Of a stretch of DNA of 64,000 nt, positions 33,767-43,923 are shown piece by piece. Every line of letters starts with the position of its first letter. Within the stretch, counting starts at the first letter, position 1. The DNA is from Altererythrobacter sp. BO-6 (lineage in GTDB: Bacteria > Pseudomonadota > Alphaproteobacteria > Sphingomonadales > Sphingomonadaceae): contig NZ_CP049259.1 of assembly GCF_011047315.1 (NCBI RefSeq), positions 868,001 to 932,000 on the forward strand, written 5' to 3'. Below the pieces are notes generated by a model, which was given only the letters and a program-made list of their open reading frames with translations, ran no database searches and was not told the origin of the DNA. The translations under genes and the position numbers were made by a program.

Positions 33767-34909
33767 TCAAATCGCGCGGCTAACCACTTCCTTCATGATC
33801 TCGTTCGTGCCGCCATAGATGCGCTGCACGCGCGCGTCGCGCCACAGGCGGGCGATCGGATATTCGTTCATATAGCCCGCACCGCCATGCAGCTGCAGGC
33901 AGGCATCGACCATTTCCCACTGCATGTCGGTGTGCCACAGCTTGGCCGCGCTGGCCTCATCCGTGGTCAGCTCGCCGCGCAGATGGCGCGCGATCGCCCA
34001 GTCGAGATGCGCCCAGCCGACCTGCAGCTTTGCCTTGAGGTCCGCCAGCGTGAACTTGGTGTTCTGGAATTCGAACACGGTGCGGCCGAAAGCCTTGCGC
34101 TCCTTGGTGAACTTCACCGCCTCGTCGAACGCGCGCTGCGCCCCGGCCTGCGCGGTCACCGCAATGCTGAGCCGTTCCTGCGGCAGCTCTTCCATCAGAT
34201 GGATGAAGCCGCGCCCTTCCCCGCCCAGGATATTGGTCTTGGGCACGCGCACGTCCTGGAAGAACAGCTCCGAGGTATCCGCCGAATGCTGGCCGATCTT
34301 GTCGAGGTTGCGGCCCTTCTCGAAGCCCGGCGTGCCCGCCTCTACCAGCACCAGGCTGGTGCCCTTTGCGCCCTGCGAAGGATCGGTCTTGGCGACGACG
34401 ATCACGACATCGGCGTTCTGGCCATTGGTGATGTAGGTCTTCGAACCGTTGACGACCAGGTGGTTGCCATCCGGCGTCGCGGTGGTGCGCACGCCCTGAA
34501 GGTCGCTGCCCGCGCCCGGCTCGGTCATGGCGATGGCGGTGATGATATCGCCCGAGATCATGCCCGGCAGGTATTTAGCGCGCTGTTCATCACTGCCCAG
34601 CCGCTCGAAATAGTTGACGGTGATATCGTTCTGCAGCGTGAAGCCGGCCGAGGTGCCGATATAGGCCAGCTCTTCATTGAGCACGCAGTTGAAGCCGAAA
34701 TCGAGCCCCAGCCCGCCGTTCTCTTCGCTGACCGTGGGGCACAGCATGCCCGCCTCGCCCAGCGCCTTCCAGGCGCTGCGCGGCACGATGCCTTCTTCCT
34801 CATGCTGGTCGAGATAAGGCACCATGTGCTCGGCGAGCACTTTTCGCACAGTGTCACGGAAGGCTTCGTGGTCTTCGTTATAGGCGGTGCGATAGCTGGT
34901 ATCGAGCAT
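33767..34909 (-). CDS. Acyl-CoA dehydrogenase
   Basis: 380 aa from ATG 34909; a longer frame from 35029 would add a leader unlike the family. Typical segments are IITAIAMTEPGAGSDLQGVRT and HLVVNGSKTYITNGQNAD (FAD/substrate domain), KAFGRTVFEFQNTKF and the C-terminal LHGGAGYMNEYPIARLWRDARVQRIYGGTNEIMKE, where the Glu of GGTNEI is the usual catalytic base region. It oxidises acyl-CoA to enoyl-CoA and passes electrons to ETF. The substrate range (long-chain versus branched) is not settled. No other beta-oxidation gene adjoins. Confidence 0.92.
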   Translation of the reverse strand: MLDTSYRTAYNEDHEAFRDTVRKVLAEHMVPYLDQHEEEGIVPRSAWKALGEAGMLCPTVSEENGGLGLDFGFNCVLNEELAYIGTSAGFTLQNDITVNYFERLGSDEQRAKYLPGMISGDIITAIAMTEPGAGSDLQGVRTTATPDGNHLVVNGSKTYITNGQNADVVIVVAKTDPSQGAKGTSLVLVEAGTPGFEKGRNLDKIGQHSADTSELFFQDVRVPKTNILGGEGRGFIHLMEELPQERLSIAVTAQAGAQRAFDEAVKFTKERKAFGRTVFEFQNTKFTLADLKAKLQVGWAHLDWAIARHLRGELTTDEASAAKLWHTDMQWEMVDACLQLHGGAGYMNEYPIARLWRDARVQRIYGGTNEIMKEVVSRAI

Positions 34910-35103
34910 GTGATCGGCTTTCCCTGATCCGGTTTTGATGGAGGCGACCGCAATCTGCGGATTCGCTAAACAGTGCCATGACAGCACAGGCGCGACAATG
35001 GGCTTGGCGATTGTGACAGCCTTGCCCAAACTTGGCGCGACGGGGCAAGCAGGCTATCATGGGCTGTGAGACCAGGGTCGCGCAACCTGGGGGGTTACGA
35101 ATA

Positions 35104-35340
35104 ATGGATCCGCTCGATACCGGGGCATTGGTCGGCTGGAAGATCACCGATCTGGGACAGCGCATGGTGCTGCGCCTGCAAACCATGCACCGCGAAGAGG
35201 ATGAGGAGAAGCACCTGCGCGAGCGCGCCGTGCTGCTCGATCGCAACCAGGCGGTCTTGCTGGCGAATTACCTCTACGAAGTGACCGGCCAGTCCAAGCC
35301 GCAGCGGCGCAGCCTGCTTCAGAGCCTGTTCGGCAAGTGA
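35104..35340 (+). CDS. Small conserved-looking protein of unknown function
   Basis: 78 aa from ATG 35104. Mostly charged alpha-helix (MVLRLQTMHREEDEEKHLRE, LLDRNQAVLLANYLYEVTGQ) with no signal peptide, membrane segment or catalytic motif. A GGGGGTTAC stretch before the start is a weak ribosome-binding site. It is divergent from the acyl-CoA dehydrogenase and convergent with the GH97 gene 15 bases away. No function can be assigned. Confidence 0.6.
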   Translation: MDPLDTGALVGWKITDLGQRMVLRLQTMHREEDEEKHLRERAVLLDRNQAVLLANYLYEVTGQSKPQRRSLLQSLFGK

Positions 35341-35355
35341 CGCAGGCCGCGCGGC

Positions 35356-37427
35356 CTATTGCGGCACGAAGCGGATCGCCGCACCGCCCGACGAGGCTAG
35401 CCACAGCGGCAGCGTGTCACCGCCGCGCACGGTGACCTTCTCGATCGCAATCGCATAGGGATTGCTTTGCCAATGCGCGCCTTCGCCGTCACGGTAGACT
35501 TCCGCGGTGTAGCGCTTGCCCTTTTAAGGAAGCTCAGCGGGATTGACAGATTGCGCTCCGTCCCGTCGGTTACCGCGCCCAGGAACCAGTCATCACCGCC
35601 GCGCCGCTGGCGCGCGATCGCGACATATTCGCCCACTTCGCCTTGCAGCGCGATGCTTTCCTCCCAATCCGCCGGCACATCCTTGATGAACTGGAACGCG
35701 TCCATCCGCTCCTCGTAATGTTCGGGCAAGTCAGCCGCCATCTGCAGCGGCGAATAGAGCACGACGTAGAGCGCCAGCTGCTTCGCCAGCGTGGTCTGCG
35801 GGCGGTTGGCGGGATCGCCGCGCTGCATGTCTGCGCGCACCGGCGGCTTCTCGTTGGGATGCAGGTTGAAGATGCCGGGGGTGAAATCCATCGGCCCGGC
35901 CAGCATGCGGGTGAAGGCCAGTGTGGATTCGTGTTCGGGCGGATTGGGCGGTGAGCCCCAGGCGTTGAATTCCATGCCGCGCGCGCCCTCGCGCGTCATC
36001 CAGTTGGGATAGGTGCGGCGCAGCCCGGTATCCTTGACCGGCTCGTGCGCATTGATCGAGATCTGGCGCTTGGCCGCTTCCTTCACGACGCGCAGGTGGT
36101 GATCGACCATGAACTGGCTGTCATGCCATTCGTAATGGCGGATACCCTGCGCATCGACGCGGACGGCGTCACCGGCATCGGCGACATAGCCGGTCTTGAC
36201 CTGGCGCACATGGTTGTCGCGATAGAGGTCGAACGCCGCGCCCATCTGGTTTTCGTAATTGGTGATGTTGGCGGAGGTTTCATGGTGGCCGATGATCCGC
36301 ACGCCCTTGGCCAGGCCGTAATCGCCCAGCGCAGCCAGATCGAAATCGGGATAGGCCTCGGTAAAGCGGAACAGGTCGCCATTGTTGAACCAGTCGCCAT
36401 CCCAGCCGATATTCCAGCCTTCGACCAGCACACCCTTGAAGCCGTGCTCGGCGGCGAAATCGATGTAACGCTTGGTCTCCTCGGTGGTCGCGCCATGGAT
36501 CCCGTCATTGCCCCAGGTCCGCTCGCGGATATGCATCGCCCACCAGATGCCGATGTATTTGCCGGGCTCGACCCAGGAGACGTCACCCAGCTTGTTTGGC
36601 TCGTTGAGGTTGAGGATGATGTCCGAATTGATCAGCCCGACTGCGTCCTTCGCTACCTGGATCGTGCGCCACGGCGACTTGAACGGCGCCTTGCTCCGCA
36701 CCTTCGGCCCGTCCGACCATGCGCGCAGCCGCGCCTGGAAATTGCCGGGACGCAGCGCGCCGAGCGACATCGCGGAGTAATCGACCAGCGCCGCTTCGTG
36801 GATGGCGATATGGATGCCGTTGGAGCGGCGAAAGGTCACCGGCGTATGCGCGTCATTGACCTTGCCCGCCGGGGCAGTGCGATAGATATATTCATAGCGG
36901 TTGAATTCCTCGCTGGGCGTGTACCAGGTCATGGTGTCTTCGCCGACGCCGAACTGAGTCAGCTCCTCGACGATCTCCAGCTCCCCTGTCAGCGCTTCCT
37001 GCTCGCCCACTTCATAGCGGAAGCCGACGCCGCTATCGAACAGGCGGAAGCGCACGGTCATCTGGCGCGCCGGGCCGCTTTGTGCGGCAAAAGTCACCGC
37101 CAGTTCGTTATGCTGGTCGCGCACCAGGCGGCGTTCGCCCCAGGGCTGTTCCCAGGTGGTGTCATTGGCGGTGCGGACGGCGCCGATGATCTTGAGGTCA
37201 CGCTCGAACCCGTGATGCCCGGCGAACAGCAGGCCCAGCTTGGACGGGGCGATAACCGGAGCGCCGGACAGCGAAATCGCATAGCTGGCCTGCCCCCCGT
37301 CATCCGAAATGCTCAGCTCGATTGCCCCGTCGGGCGAGGTGGCGCGCAGTGTTTCCGCGCGGGCCGGCGCGATCGCAGCGACCAGCATCGCCACCGATAG
37401 AACGAGTTTGGACCAGAACCCCAGCAT
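35356..37427 (-). pseudogene. GH97 family alpha-glucosidase (SusB-like) with a frameshift near the end
   Basis: From ATG 37427 the frame encodes a signal peptide (LVLSVAMLVAAIAPARA) and a full GH97 protein: YVADAGDAVRVDAQGIRHYEWH, SINAHEPVKDTGLRRTYPN and WMTREGARGMEFNAW, where the His-Glu and the later Glu are the calcium/catalytic residues of inverting SusB-type enzymes. After PLSFL the frame is lost at an A4 run (reverse strand of 35522-35525). Adding one A restores KKGKRYTAEVYRDGEGAHW and a normal C-terminus stopping at 35356, for 690 aa. As given, the frame runs to 35397 with an unrelated tail. It would release glucose from maltodextrins in the periplasm. Divergent from the GH13 gene. Confidence 0.85.
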
Positions 37428-37455
37428 GATCATCTCCCAAAAAGTCGAGCCGGCT

Positions 37456-37592
37456 TGCATTTTTTTGCATTGAAGTGCCCAGCGCTCCCGCAGAATAACA
37501 TTTTCGAGAGGGATATCCAGTCCATTATCAATGCAATTTTTTGCAAATTATAAGTTCCTGCCCAAGATGTGATCAATCTGCAAATCTTTGCA
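37456..37592. promoter_or_regulatory. Divergent promoter with three TGCA-N6-TGCA palindromes
   Basis: Three sites with identical geometry lie between the GH97 and GH13 genes: TGCATTTTTTTGCA (37456-37469), TGCAATTTTTTGCA (37532-37545) and the perfect palindrome TGCAAATCTTTGCA (37579-37592). Centre spacings are 76 and 47 bases. The whole 332-base gap (37428-37759) is strongly AT-rich. The sites are plausible operators for the LacI-type regulator encoded at 41273, controlling both directions. GGAGG at 37745-37749 serves the GH13 start. Confidence 0.6.
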
Positions 37593-37759
37593 ATTTTTTC
37601 CACAATCTCAAGGTCATGCGTTCGCAGGCGAAATCCAATCTCTATCCGATCCTATTATAAATGAACGATTTTTAGGCCGAGCCCACCCATGTGGAGCGAA
37701 ACAAAGATTTGAAATCCGGCGGCGCTGATGCCATAGAAATCCCGGAGGGGGTTTTGGTT

Positions 37760-39604
37760 ATGAATCGCGTCAAGAATCGCAACGCACGCCTGCTTTCGCT
37801 TGTTGTCTTGCCCTTATCGGCGCAACTCGCCGCGCAAGAGCCGCAGGTGCGGCTGCCCGAAGACGAGGTGATCTACTTCGTCCTGCCTGACCGCTTCGAA
37901 AACGGCGACCAATCGAACGATCGCGGGCACATCAAGGGTGGCCGGCTCGATCACGGGTTCGACCCCACTCACAAGGGCTTCTACCAGGGCGGCGACTTCA
38001 AGGGCCTGATGCAGCGGCTCGATTATATCCAGGGTCTGGGCGCGACCGCGATCTGGCTCACTCCCATCTTCAAGAACAAGCCGGTGCAAGGGCCGCCCGG
38101 GCTCGAAAGCGCGGGCTATCACGGATACTGGATCACCGATTTCCTCAATGTCGACCCGCATCTGGGCACGCGCGAGGAATTCAAGGCGCTGGTGGAAGCC
38201 GCCCATGCGCGCGGGATGAAGGTCTATATGGACATCATCACCAATCACACGGCCGACGTGATCAAATATCGCGAATGCCACGGACCTGAGGCACCGGCCG
38301 AATATCGCGACAAGGGAGTTTGCCCCTACCGCTCGCTCGGCGAGTACCCTTACACGACCCGCGGCGGCCCCGAAGGCGCGCCGATCAATGGGGGGTTCCT
38401 CGGCACCGATGCCGAGCACATGACGGCCGAAAATTTCGCCAAACTGACCGACCCGAACTGGGCCTATCAGACCTATGTCCCGGATGCGGAGAAGTCCGCG
38501 AAGAACCCCGCCTGGCTGAACGATCCGATCTATTACAACAATCGCGGCGACAGTGTCTGGGAAGGCGAAAGCCGCATTACTGGCGACTTTTCCGGTCTCG
38601 ACGATGTCATGACCTCGAACCCGCGCGTGGTCCAGGGCTTCATCGACATCTACAAGCAGTGGATCACCGACTTCCGTGTGGATGGCTTCCGGATCGACAC
38701 GGCCAAACATGTCGATATGGAGTTCTGGCAGCAGTTTGCCCCTGCGATCCTCGACCATGCCCGGGCCGAGGGCATCGAGCACTTCCACATGTTCGGCGAA
38801 GCCTATGAATTCGAACCGGCGCAGCTCGCCAAATTCACCACGGCCGGCAAGCTGCCCTCCGTGCTGGATTTCGCCTTTCAGGGCCGCGTGCGCGGCGTGA
38901 TCGCCCATGGCGCGGCTGCAACGTCCCTCAGCTATCTGTTCGAAGCCGACGCGGTCTATGCCAACGGTTTCGAGACGGCCAGGCAATTGCCGACCTTCCT
39001 CGGCAATCATGACATGGGCCGCTTCGCCATGTTTGTGCGGCAAGCGAACCCGGAGATTTCGGACGAGGAGCTGACCCGCCGGATCATCCTGGGTCATGCG
39101 ATGATGATGTTCATGCGCGGGGTGCCGACGATCTATTACGGCGACGAGCAGGGTTTCGTATCCGACGGCAATGACCAGGACGCGCGCGAGACCATGTTCC
39201 CATCGCGTACTGCAGTATACAATGACAACGACCTTGCCGGGACCGACGCGACCCCCGCCGACAACAATTTTGATCCCGCACACCCGATCTATCGCGCGAT
39301 TGCCGATATGGCTGCGATCCGCCAGGCAGAGCCCGCGCTGCGGCGCGGCGCGCAGCTTACCCGCCACGCAGATAACGCTGGCGGCATGCTGGTCATCTCG
39401 CGGATAGACCCTGCCGATGGCAGCGAAATCGTGATCGCTTTTAATGCAAAGAATACGTCTTCAGACATCGCTTTTGCGGTCGACGGCCGTTCGCTCCGCT
39501 GGCAATCGCTGATCGGATCATGCCCGGTCGAGGCAACTGCACCTGGGGCCTATCGCCTCTCTATCCCGGCCACCGGGTTCGTCGTCTGCAAGTCGGAGTT
39601 TTGA
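37760..39604 (+). CDS. Secreted GH13 alpha-amylase-family enzyme
   Basis: 614 aa from ATG 37760, with a signal peptide (LLSLVVLPLSAQLAAQ). The GH13 regions are clear: DIITNHTAD (region I), DGFRIDTAKHVD (nucleophile Asp), FHMFGEAYEFE (acid/base Glu) and TFLGNHDMGRF (transition-state Asp). The N-terminal VIYFVLPDRFENGDQSND resembles periplasmic alpha-amylase/cyclomaltodextrinase proteins of gram-negatives. It should shorten starch or maltodextrins in the periplasm or at the surface. First of a four-gene run (GH13, GH13, LacI, halogenase) with almost no spacing. Several internal ATGs make the exact start slightly uncertain. Confidence 0.9.
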   Translation: MNRVKNRNARLLSLVVLPLSAQLAAQEPQVRLPEDEVIYFVLPDRFENGDQSNDRGHIKGGRLDHGFDPTHKGFYQGGDFKGLMQRLDYIQGLGATAIWLTPIFKNKPVQGPPGLESAGYHGYWITDFLNVDPHLGTREEFKALVEAAHARGMKVYMDIITNHTADVIKYRECHGPEAPAEYRDKGVCPYRSLGEYPYTTRGGPEGAPINGGFLGTDAEHMTAENFAKLTDPNWAYQTYVPDAEKSAKNPAWLNDPIYYNNRGDSVWEGESRITGDFSGLDDVMTSNPRVVQGFIDIYKQWITDFRVDGFRIDTAKHVDMEFWQQFAPAILDHARAEGIEHFHMFGEAYEFEPAQLAKFTTAGKLPSVLDFAFQGRVRGVIAHGAAATSLSYLFEADAVYANGFETARQLPTFLGNHDMGRFAMFVRQANPEISDEELTRRIILGHAMMMFMRGVPTIYYGDEQGFVSDGNDQDARETMFPSRTAVYNDNDLAGTDATPADNNFDPAHPIYRAIADMAAIRQAEPALRRGAQLTRHADNAGGMLVISRIDPADGSEIVIAFNAKNTSSDIAFAVDGRSLRWQSLIGSCPVEATAPGAYRLSIPATGFVVCKSEF

Positions 39605-39608
39605 CCGC

Positions 39609-41273
39609 GTGAACCAGCAAATACCGAACAGCTTGCAGGCGGTACCGGCGACACAGGACGAATGGTGGCGCGGTGCCGTGCTTTACCAGATCTATCCGCG
39701 CAGTTTCCGCGACACCAATGGCGATGGCATCGGTGACCTGAAGGGGATCGTCGAAGGACTCGACTATGTCGCATCGCTGGGCGTGGACGGGATCTGGATT
39801 TCCCCCTTCTTCACGTCGCCGATGAAGGATTTCGGCTATGACGTGTCGGACTATTGCGGGATTGACCCCAGCTTCGGCACCTTCGAGGATTTTGACCGGA
39901 TCATCGAAAAGGCGCACGGCCTGGGCCTGAAGGTCATTATCGACCAGGTCTATTCGCACACGTCCGACCAGCATGCCTGGTTCCAGGAAAGCCGCCAGGA
40001 CCGGACCAATCCCAAGGCGGACTGGTACGTATGGGCCGATGCCAAGCCTGACGGTTCGCCGCCGTCCAACTGGCAATCGGTGTTCGGCGGTTCGGCCTGG
40101 CAGTGGGACGGCCCGCGCAAGCAGTATTACCTGCACAATTTCCTGACCAGCCAGCCTGATTTGAACCTGCACAATCGCGAAGTGCAGGATGCGGTGCTGG
40201 AAGTGACGAAGTTCTGGCTGGACCGGGGTGTAGACGGCTTCCGGCTCGATGCGCTGAACTTCACGATGCATGATCCGGAATTGCGCGACAATCCGCCTTC
40301 GAGCTTGCCGCTCGACCAGGTGACGCGCCCGTTCGACATGCAGATCAAGCGCTATAACCAGTCGCATGCAGACATCCCGCTATTCCTTGAACGGATTCGC
40401 GCGACGCTGGATCAATATCCCGGCCGGTTTACCGTTGCCGAGGTTGGCGGCCCTGATCCGCTGGAAGAAATGAAGGCCTTTACGGCTGACGGAAAGCGGC
40501 TCGATTCCGCTTATAATTTCGATTTCCTCTATGCGGAGAAGCTCACCGCAGCGCTGGTCAAGAAGTCGCTCGGCCAGTGGGATGGCTCCGCCGGTGAAGG
40601 CTGGCCGTCCTGGGCCTTTTCGAACCATGACGCGCCGCGCGCGGTGACTCGCTGGCATGGCAGCTTTGGCCATGACCATGTCAGCCGCCTGATGCTGTTG
40701 CTGCTGACCTCGCTGCGCGGCAATCCCTTTATCTACCAGGGCGAGGAATTGGGCTTGCCCCAGGGCGAGGTCGCCTTCGAGGACCTGCTCGATCCCGAAG
40801 CGATCGCCAACTGGCCGCACACGCTGGGCCGTGACGGCGCGCGCACCCCGTTGCCATGGCGGGCCGAAGCGCCCAATGCAGGGTTCTCTGATGCCAATCG
40901 CACCTGGCTGAAGCTCGATCCGGCGCATGCGCAGCGGGCGATCGACCGGCAGGCCGACGACCGGGAATCGATGCTCAACTTCACCCGCCGCCTGCTCCAT
41001 CTGCGCCGCGAATTGCCGGCGCTGGCAGCGGGCGATATCGAGCTTCTCGATGCGCCCGAGGAAGTGGTGGCCTTCGTACGCACCGATCCGTCCGGCTGCG
41101 TGCTGTGCGCCTTCAACCTGTCCGACGGGCAAATCGACTGGACAGCCAGCGACAAATTCCCCAACGCGGCGCTGGTAGCAAGCGAACAGGGTGTCAGGCC
41201 CTCGGGCCAAATCCCGAGCGTCATGGCGCCGATGAGCGGATATTGGGCGACAATCGGGGGGCAGCGCGGATAA
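39609..41273 (+). CDS. Cytoplasmic GH13 alpha-glucosidase (oligo-glucosidase type)
   Basis: 554 aa from GTG 39609, four bases after the upstream gene. No signal peptide. It opens with WWRGAVLYQIYPRSFRDTNGDGIGDLKGI, the hallmark of GH13 subfamilies 17/23/31, and has VIIDQVYSHTSDQH, VDGFRLDALNF (nucleophile Asp), RFTVAEVGG (Glu) and WAFSNHDAPRAVTRW (Asp). It hydrolyses alpha-glucosidic bonds of maltose or short maltodextrins in the cytoplasm. The stop TAA overlaps the ATG of the LacI gene. Confidence 0.93.
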   Translation: MNQQIPNSLQAVPATQDEWWRGAVLYQIYPRSFRDTNGDGIGDLKGIVEGLDYVASLGVDGIWISPFFTSPMKDFGYDVSDYCGIDPSFGTFEDFDRIIEKAHGLGLKVIIDQVYSHTSDQHAWFQESRQDRTNPKADWYVWADAKPDGSPPSNWQSVFGGSAWQWDGPRKQYYLHNFLTSQPDLNLHNREVQDAVLEVTKFWLDRGVDGFRLDALNFTMHDPELRDNPPSSLPLDQVTRPFDMQIKRYNQSHADIPLFLERIRATLDQYPGRFTVAEVGGPDPLEEMKAFTADGKRLDSAYNFDFLYAEKLTAALVKKSLGQWDGSAGEGWPSWAFSNHDAPRAVTRWHGSFGHDHVSRLMLLLLTSLRGNPFIYQGEELGLPQGEVAFEDLLDPEAIANWPHTLGRDGARTPLPWRAEAPNAGFSDANRTWLKLDPAHAQRAIDRQADDRESMLNFTRRLLHLRRELPALAAGDIELLDAPEEVVAFVRTDPSGCVLCAFNLSDGQIDWTASDKFPNAALVASEQGVRPSGQIPSVMAPMSGYWATIGGQRG

Positions 41274-42302
41274 TGGCGGAATCGGATCCGGCACAAGGCA
41301 AGGCGACGCGGCTGGAAGACATCGCGCGCGAGGCCGGGGTTTCGATTTCGACCGTTTCGCGCGCGCTCAATGACAGCCCGGCGGTAAAGCGCCGCACCAA
41401 GCAGGCGATCTGGAAGATCGCACGCGAATATGATTACGATTTCCGCCAGTCGATGCCCAAAGGCCCGATCGGCGCCGAGGCGACTATCGCGGTCGTGGTC
41501 CCGGCCCCGCAAGCGCGCGAAACGCGGGTGGCCGACCCCTTCTTCCTGGAGCTGCTGGCAGGCATTGCCGAAGCCGCGCGCGAACGCACCGCTGACCTGC
41601 TGATCAGCCATTTGAGCCCGAATTCGGCCGAAGACCTCGAATATGCCCTGACCACGAGCCGGGCCACGGGCGTGATCTTCATCGGGCAAAGCTCGCTGCA
41701 CCACACCTTCAACGAACTGGCCAAGCGTGACACGCGCTTCGTTGTGTGGGGGGGCGGCGCTGCGCGACGCGGAATATTGCTCGGTCGGATCGGACAATCT
41801 GCTGGGCGGGCAGCGCGCCACCTCGCACCTAATCCGGCTTGGGCGCGAGCGGATCCTGTTCCTGGGCGATACCGAAGCGCCCGAAGCCGACCAGCGGCAC
41901 CGTGGCTACAAGCAGGCGCTCGAGCTGGCCAGCCGCGAGTTCGACGAGGAACTGACCGTTTCCGCGTCCTTCGACGTTCACTCCGCAGAGGCTGCAACCG
42001 GTTCGCTGATCCAGCAAGGGGTGGAATTCGACGGGGTATTCGCCGCGAGCGACCTGATTGCGATCGGCGCAATGCGCGCGCTTACCCGCGCGGGCAGGTC
42101 CATCCCGGGCGATGTCTCGGTGGTAGGCTATGACAATATCGCCGCATCGCGCCTTGTCACGCCGCGGCTGACGACGATCGACCAGGACGCCAACCTGGCC
42201 GGGCGCCTGCTGGTCTCGAAGCTGATCGACACACAGGGCAAGATCCCGCCGTCCGATCGCACGGAAACTAGCCTGCTGATCCGCGAAAGCTGCGGAGGCT
42301 GA
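41273..42302 (+). pseudogene. LacI-family maltodextrin regulator with a frameshift at a G7 run
   Basis: 1030 bases, 3n+1. The N-terminus carries a LacI helix-turn-helix (TRLEDIAREAGVSISTVSRAL), followed by a sugar-binding domain (ATIAVVVPAPQ, FFLELLAGIAEAARE). At 41748-41754 a run of seven G shifts the frame; with six G the sequence reads VVWGAALRDAEYCSVGSDN and continues through LIRLGRERILFLGDTEAPEA and VSVVGYDNIAASRLVTPRLT to the end, 342 aa in total. It would repress the surrounding glycosidase and receptor genes through TGCA-N6-TGCA sites. A homopolymer sequencing error is the simplest explanation; loss of the regulator or slippage-based switching are alternatives. Confidence 0.85.
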
Positions 42303-42310
42303 GGATTACC

Positions 42311-43831
42311 GTGTCCGCCCCACAGCCTGCCCCGATCCGCAACGTCCTGATCGTGGGCGGCGGCAGTGCCGGATGGATGACCGCGGCCGCTCTGGCCAAT
42401 TCGCTGGGCAACGCGTGCGAGATCACCCTGGTCGAATCCGAAGCGATTGGTACGGTCGGCGTGGGCGAGGCGACAATCCCGCCGATCCGCTATTTCAACC
42501 AGCGGCTGGGGATCGACGAAGCGACTTTCGTGGCCGAGACCAGCGGTTCCTACAAGCTCGGCATCCAGTTCGTTGACTGGGCGCGGATCGGGCAAAGCTA
42601 TTTCCACCCGTTCGGCCAGCACGGCGCCGAATTCGACCAGGTGCCGTTCTACCATTACTGGATGCGCGAACACCTGGAGGGGCGGGTCGAGGCGCCGATC
42701 GACGATTTCTCGATGGGCTGGGCCATGGCGAAGGCGGGCAAGTTTGCCCATCCGTTGCCTGATCGCCGCCAGATCCAGTCGACCTTCGATTATGCCTATC
42801 ACTTCGATGCAGGGCTCTATGCGCAATATTTGCGCCGATATGCCGAAGCGCGCGGGGTTAGGCGGCTGGAAGGGCGCGTGGTCGATACCGCGCTTGATCC
42901 GGAAAGCGGCGCAATCGCGAGCATCAAGCTGGATGACGGGCGCGAGCTGGCCGCAGAATTCTTTGTCGATTGCAGCGGCTTTCGGGGGCTGCTGATCGAA
43001 GATGCCCTGCAGGCGGGATACGAAAACTGGCAGCACTGGCTGCCGTGCGATCGCGCGGTCGCAGCGCCCAGCGCGGGCGAAACCACGATCGATCCCTATA
43101 CTCGCTCAACCGCCAAGAGCGCCGGCTGGCAATGGCGCATCCCGCTGCAGCACCGGATCGGCAATGGCTATGTCCATTGCAGCGAATTCATCGGCGAGGA
43201 CGAGGCGACCGCAACGCTGGTGGGTTCGCTCAACAGCCAGCCGCTGTCCGATCCGCGCGTGCTGCGTTTTGTCACCGGGCGGCGCAAGAAGTTCTGGGAC
43301 AAGAATTGCGTCGCGATCGGCCTTTCGGCTGGCTTCATGGAGCCACTGGAATCGACTAGCCTGCACCTGATCCAGTACGGTATATTGCGGCTGCTCGCGC
43401 TGTTCCCGGACAGCGAGATGTCACCGCTGCTGGCCGAGGAATACAACCGCCAGACCGCCGTCGAATACGAGCGGATCCGGGACTTCCTGATCCTGCATTA
43501 CAAGGCGACCGAGCGCGACGATGCCGAGCTGTGGCGCTATTGTTCGGCGATGGCGATCCCTGATAGCCTGCAATACAAGATCGACCACTTCCGCGACTAT
43601 GGCCTGCTGGTGGCGGACGAGCGCGAGCTGTTCAACAATCCCAGCTGGATCGCGGTATATCTTGGGCAGAACATCGTGCCCAAGCGCGCGCCGGCAATCA
43701 CGCAGATGCGCCCCGATGTGCCGGTGGCGGATCGTTTTGCCGCGATTGCGAACGCGATGCGCGGCGCGGTGGCGGAGATGCCCGCGCATGGCGACTTCCT
43801 GGCCCGCCACTGCCCCAGCAGGCACGGCTGA
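42311..43831 (+). CDS. Flavin-dependent halogenase (tryptophan-halogenase family), first copy
   Basis: 506 aa from GTG 42311. FAD-binding IVGGGSAGWMTAAAL at residues 14-28; catalytic lysine at about K82 in SGSYKLGIQFVDW; the halogenase-specific SAGWQWRIPL (WxWxIP); and the catalytic glutamate in SAGFMEPLESTSLH. All key residues are intact, so chlorination or bromination with FADH2 and O2 is expected, though a flavin reductase is not nearby. Homologues sit beside TBDRs and amylases in Caulobacter maltose loci and act on indoles in vitro (BrvH); the native substrate is unknown. Follows the LacI gene by eight bases. Confidence 0.92.
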   Translation: MSAPQPAPIRNVLIVGGGSAGWMTAAALANSLGNACEITLVESEAIGTVGVGEATIPPIRYFNQRLGIDEATFVAETSGSYKLGIQFVDWARIGQSYFHPFGQHGAEFDQVPFYHYWMREHLEGRVEAPIDDFSMGWAMAKAGKFAHPLPDRRQIQSTFDYAYHFDAGLYAQYLRRYAEARGVRRLEGRVVDTALDPESGAIASIKLDDGRELAAEFFVDCSGFRGLLIEDALQAGYENWQHWLPCDRAVAAPSAGETTIDPYTRSTAKSAGWQWRIPLQHRIGNGYVHCSEFIGEDEATATLVGSLNSQPLSDPRVLRFVTGRRKKFWDKNCVAIGLSAGFMEPLESTSLHLIQYGILRLLALFPDSEMSPLLAEEYNRQTAVEYERIRDFLILHYKATERDDAELWRYCSAMAIPDSLQYKIDHFRDYGLLVADERELFNNPSWIAVYLGQNIVPKRAPAITQMRPDVPVADRFAAIANAMRGAVAEMPAHGDFLARHCPSRHG

Positions 43832-43858
43832 GACAAACGATGACAGCATAGCGCGCAA

Positions 43859-43891
43859 GAAAAGGGGCCCGGCGATCGCTCGCCGAGCCCC
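43859..43891 (-). terminator. Terminator for the maltodextrin TBDR gene
   Basis: On the reverse strand GGGGCTCGGCGA / TCGCCGGGCCCC (43864-43891) forms an almost perfect 12-bp stem with loop GCGA, followed by TTTTCTTG. It lies 33 bases after the receptor stop and also separates the convergent halogenase transcript. Confidence 0.75.
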
Positions 43892-43923
43892 TCTATGTTG
43901 CGACCCTGATAGGGCTCAGACGA

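Noticed and set aside
36045-37400. A 451-codon forward frame opposite GH97
   Set aside because: Antisense shadow; the reverse strand encodes an obvious GH97 enzyme.
41748-41754. Programmed frameshifting at the G7 run
   Set aside because: Five other genes in the window have one-base indels without slippery sites, so a shared technical cause is more likely.
42311-43831. Calling the halogenases tryptophan 7-halogenases (PrnA)
   Set aside because: Catalytic residues are shared, but the sugar-locus context and the divergent substrate region do not support free tryptophan as substrate.
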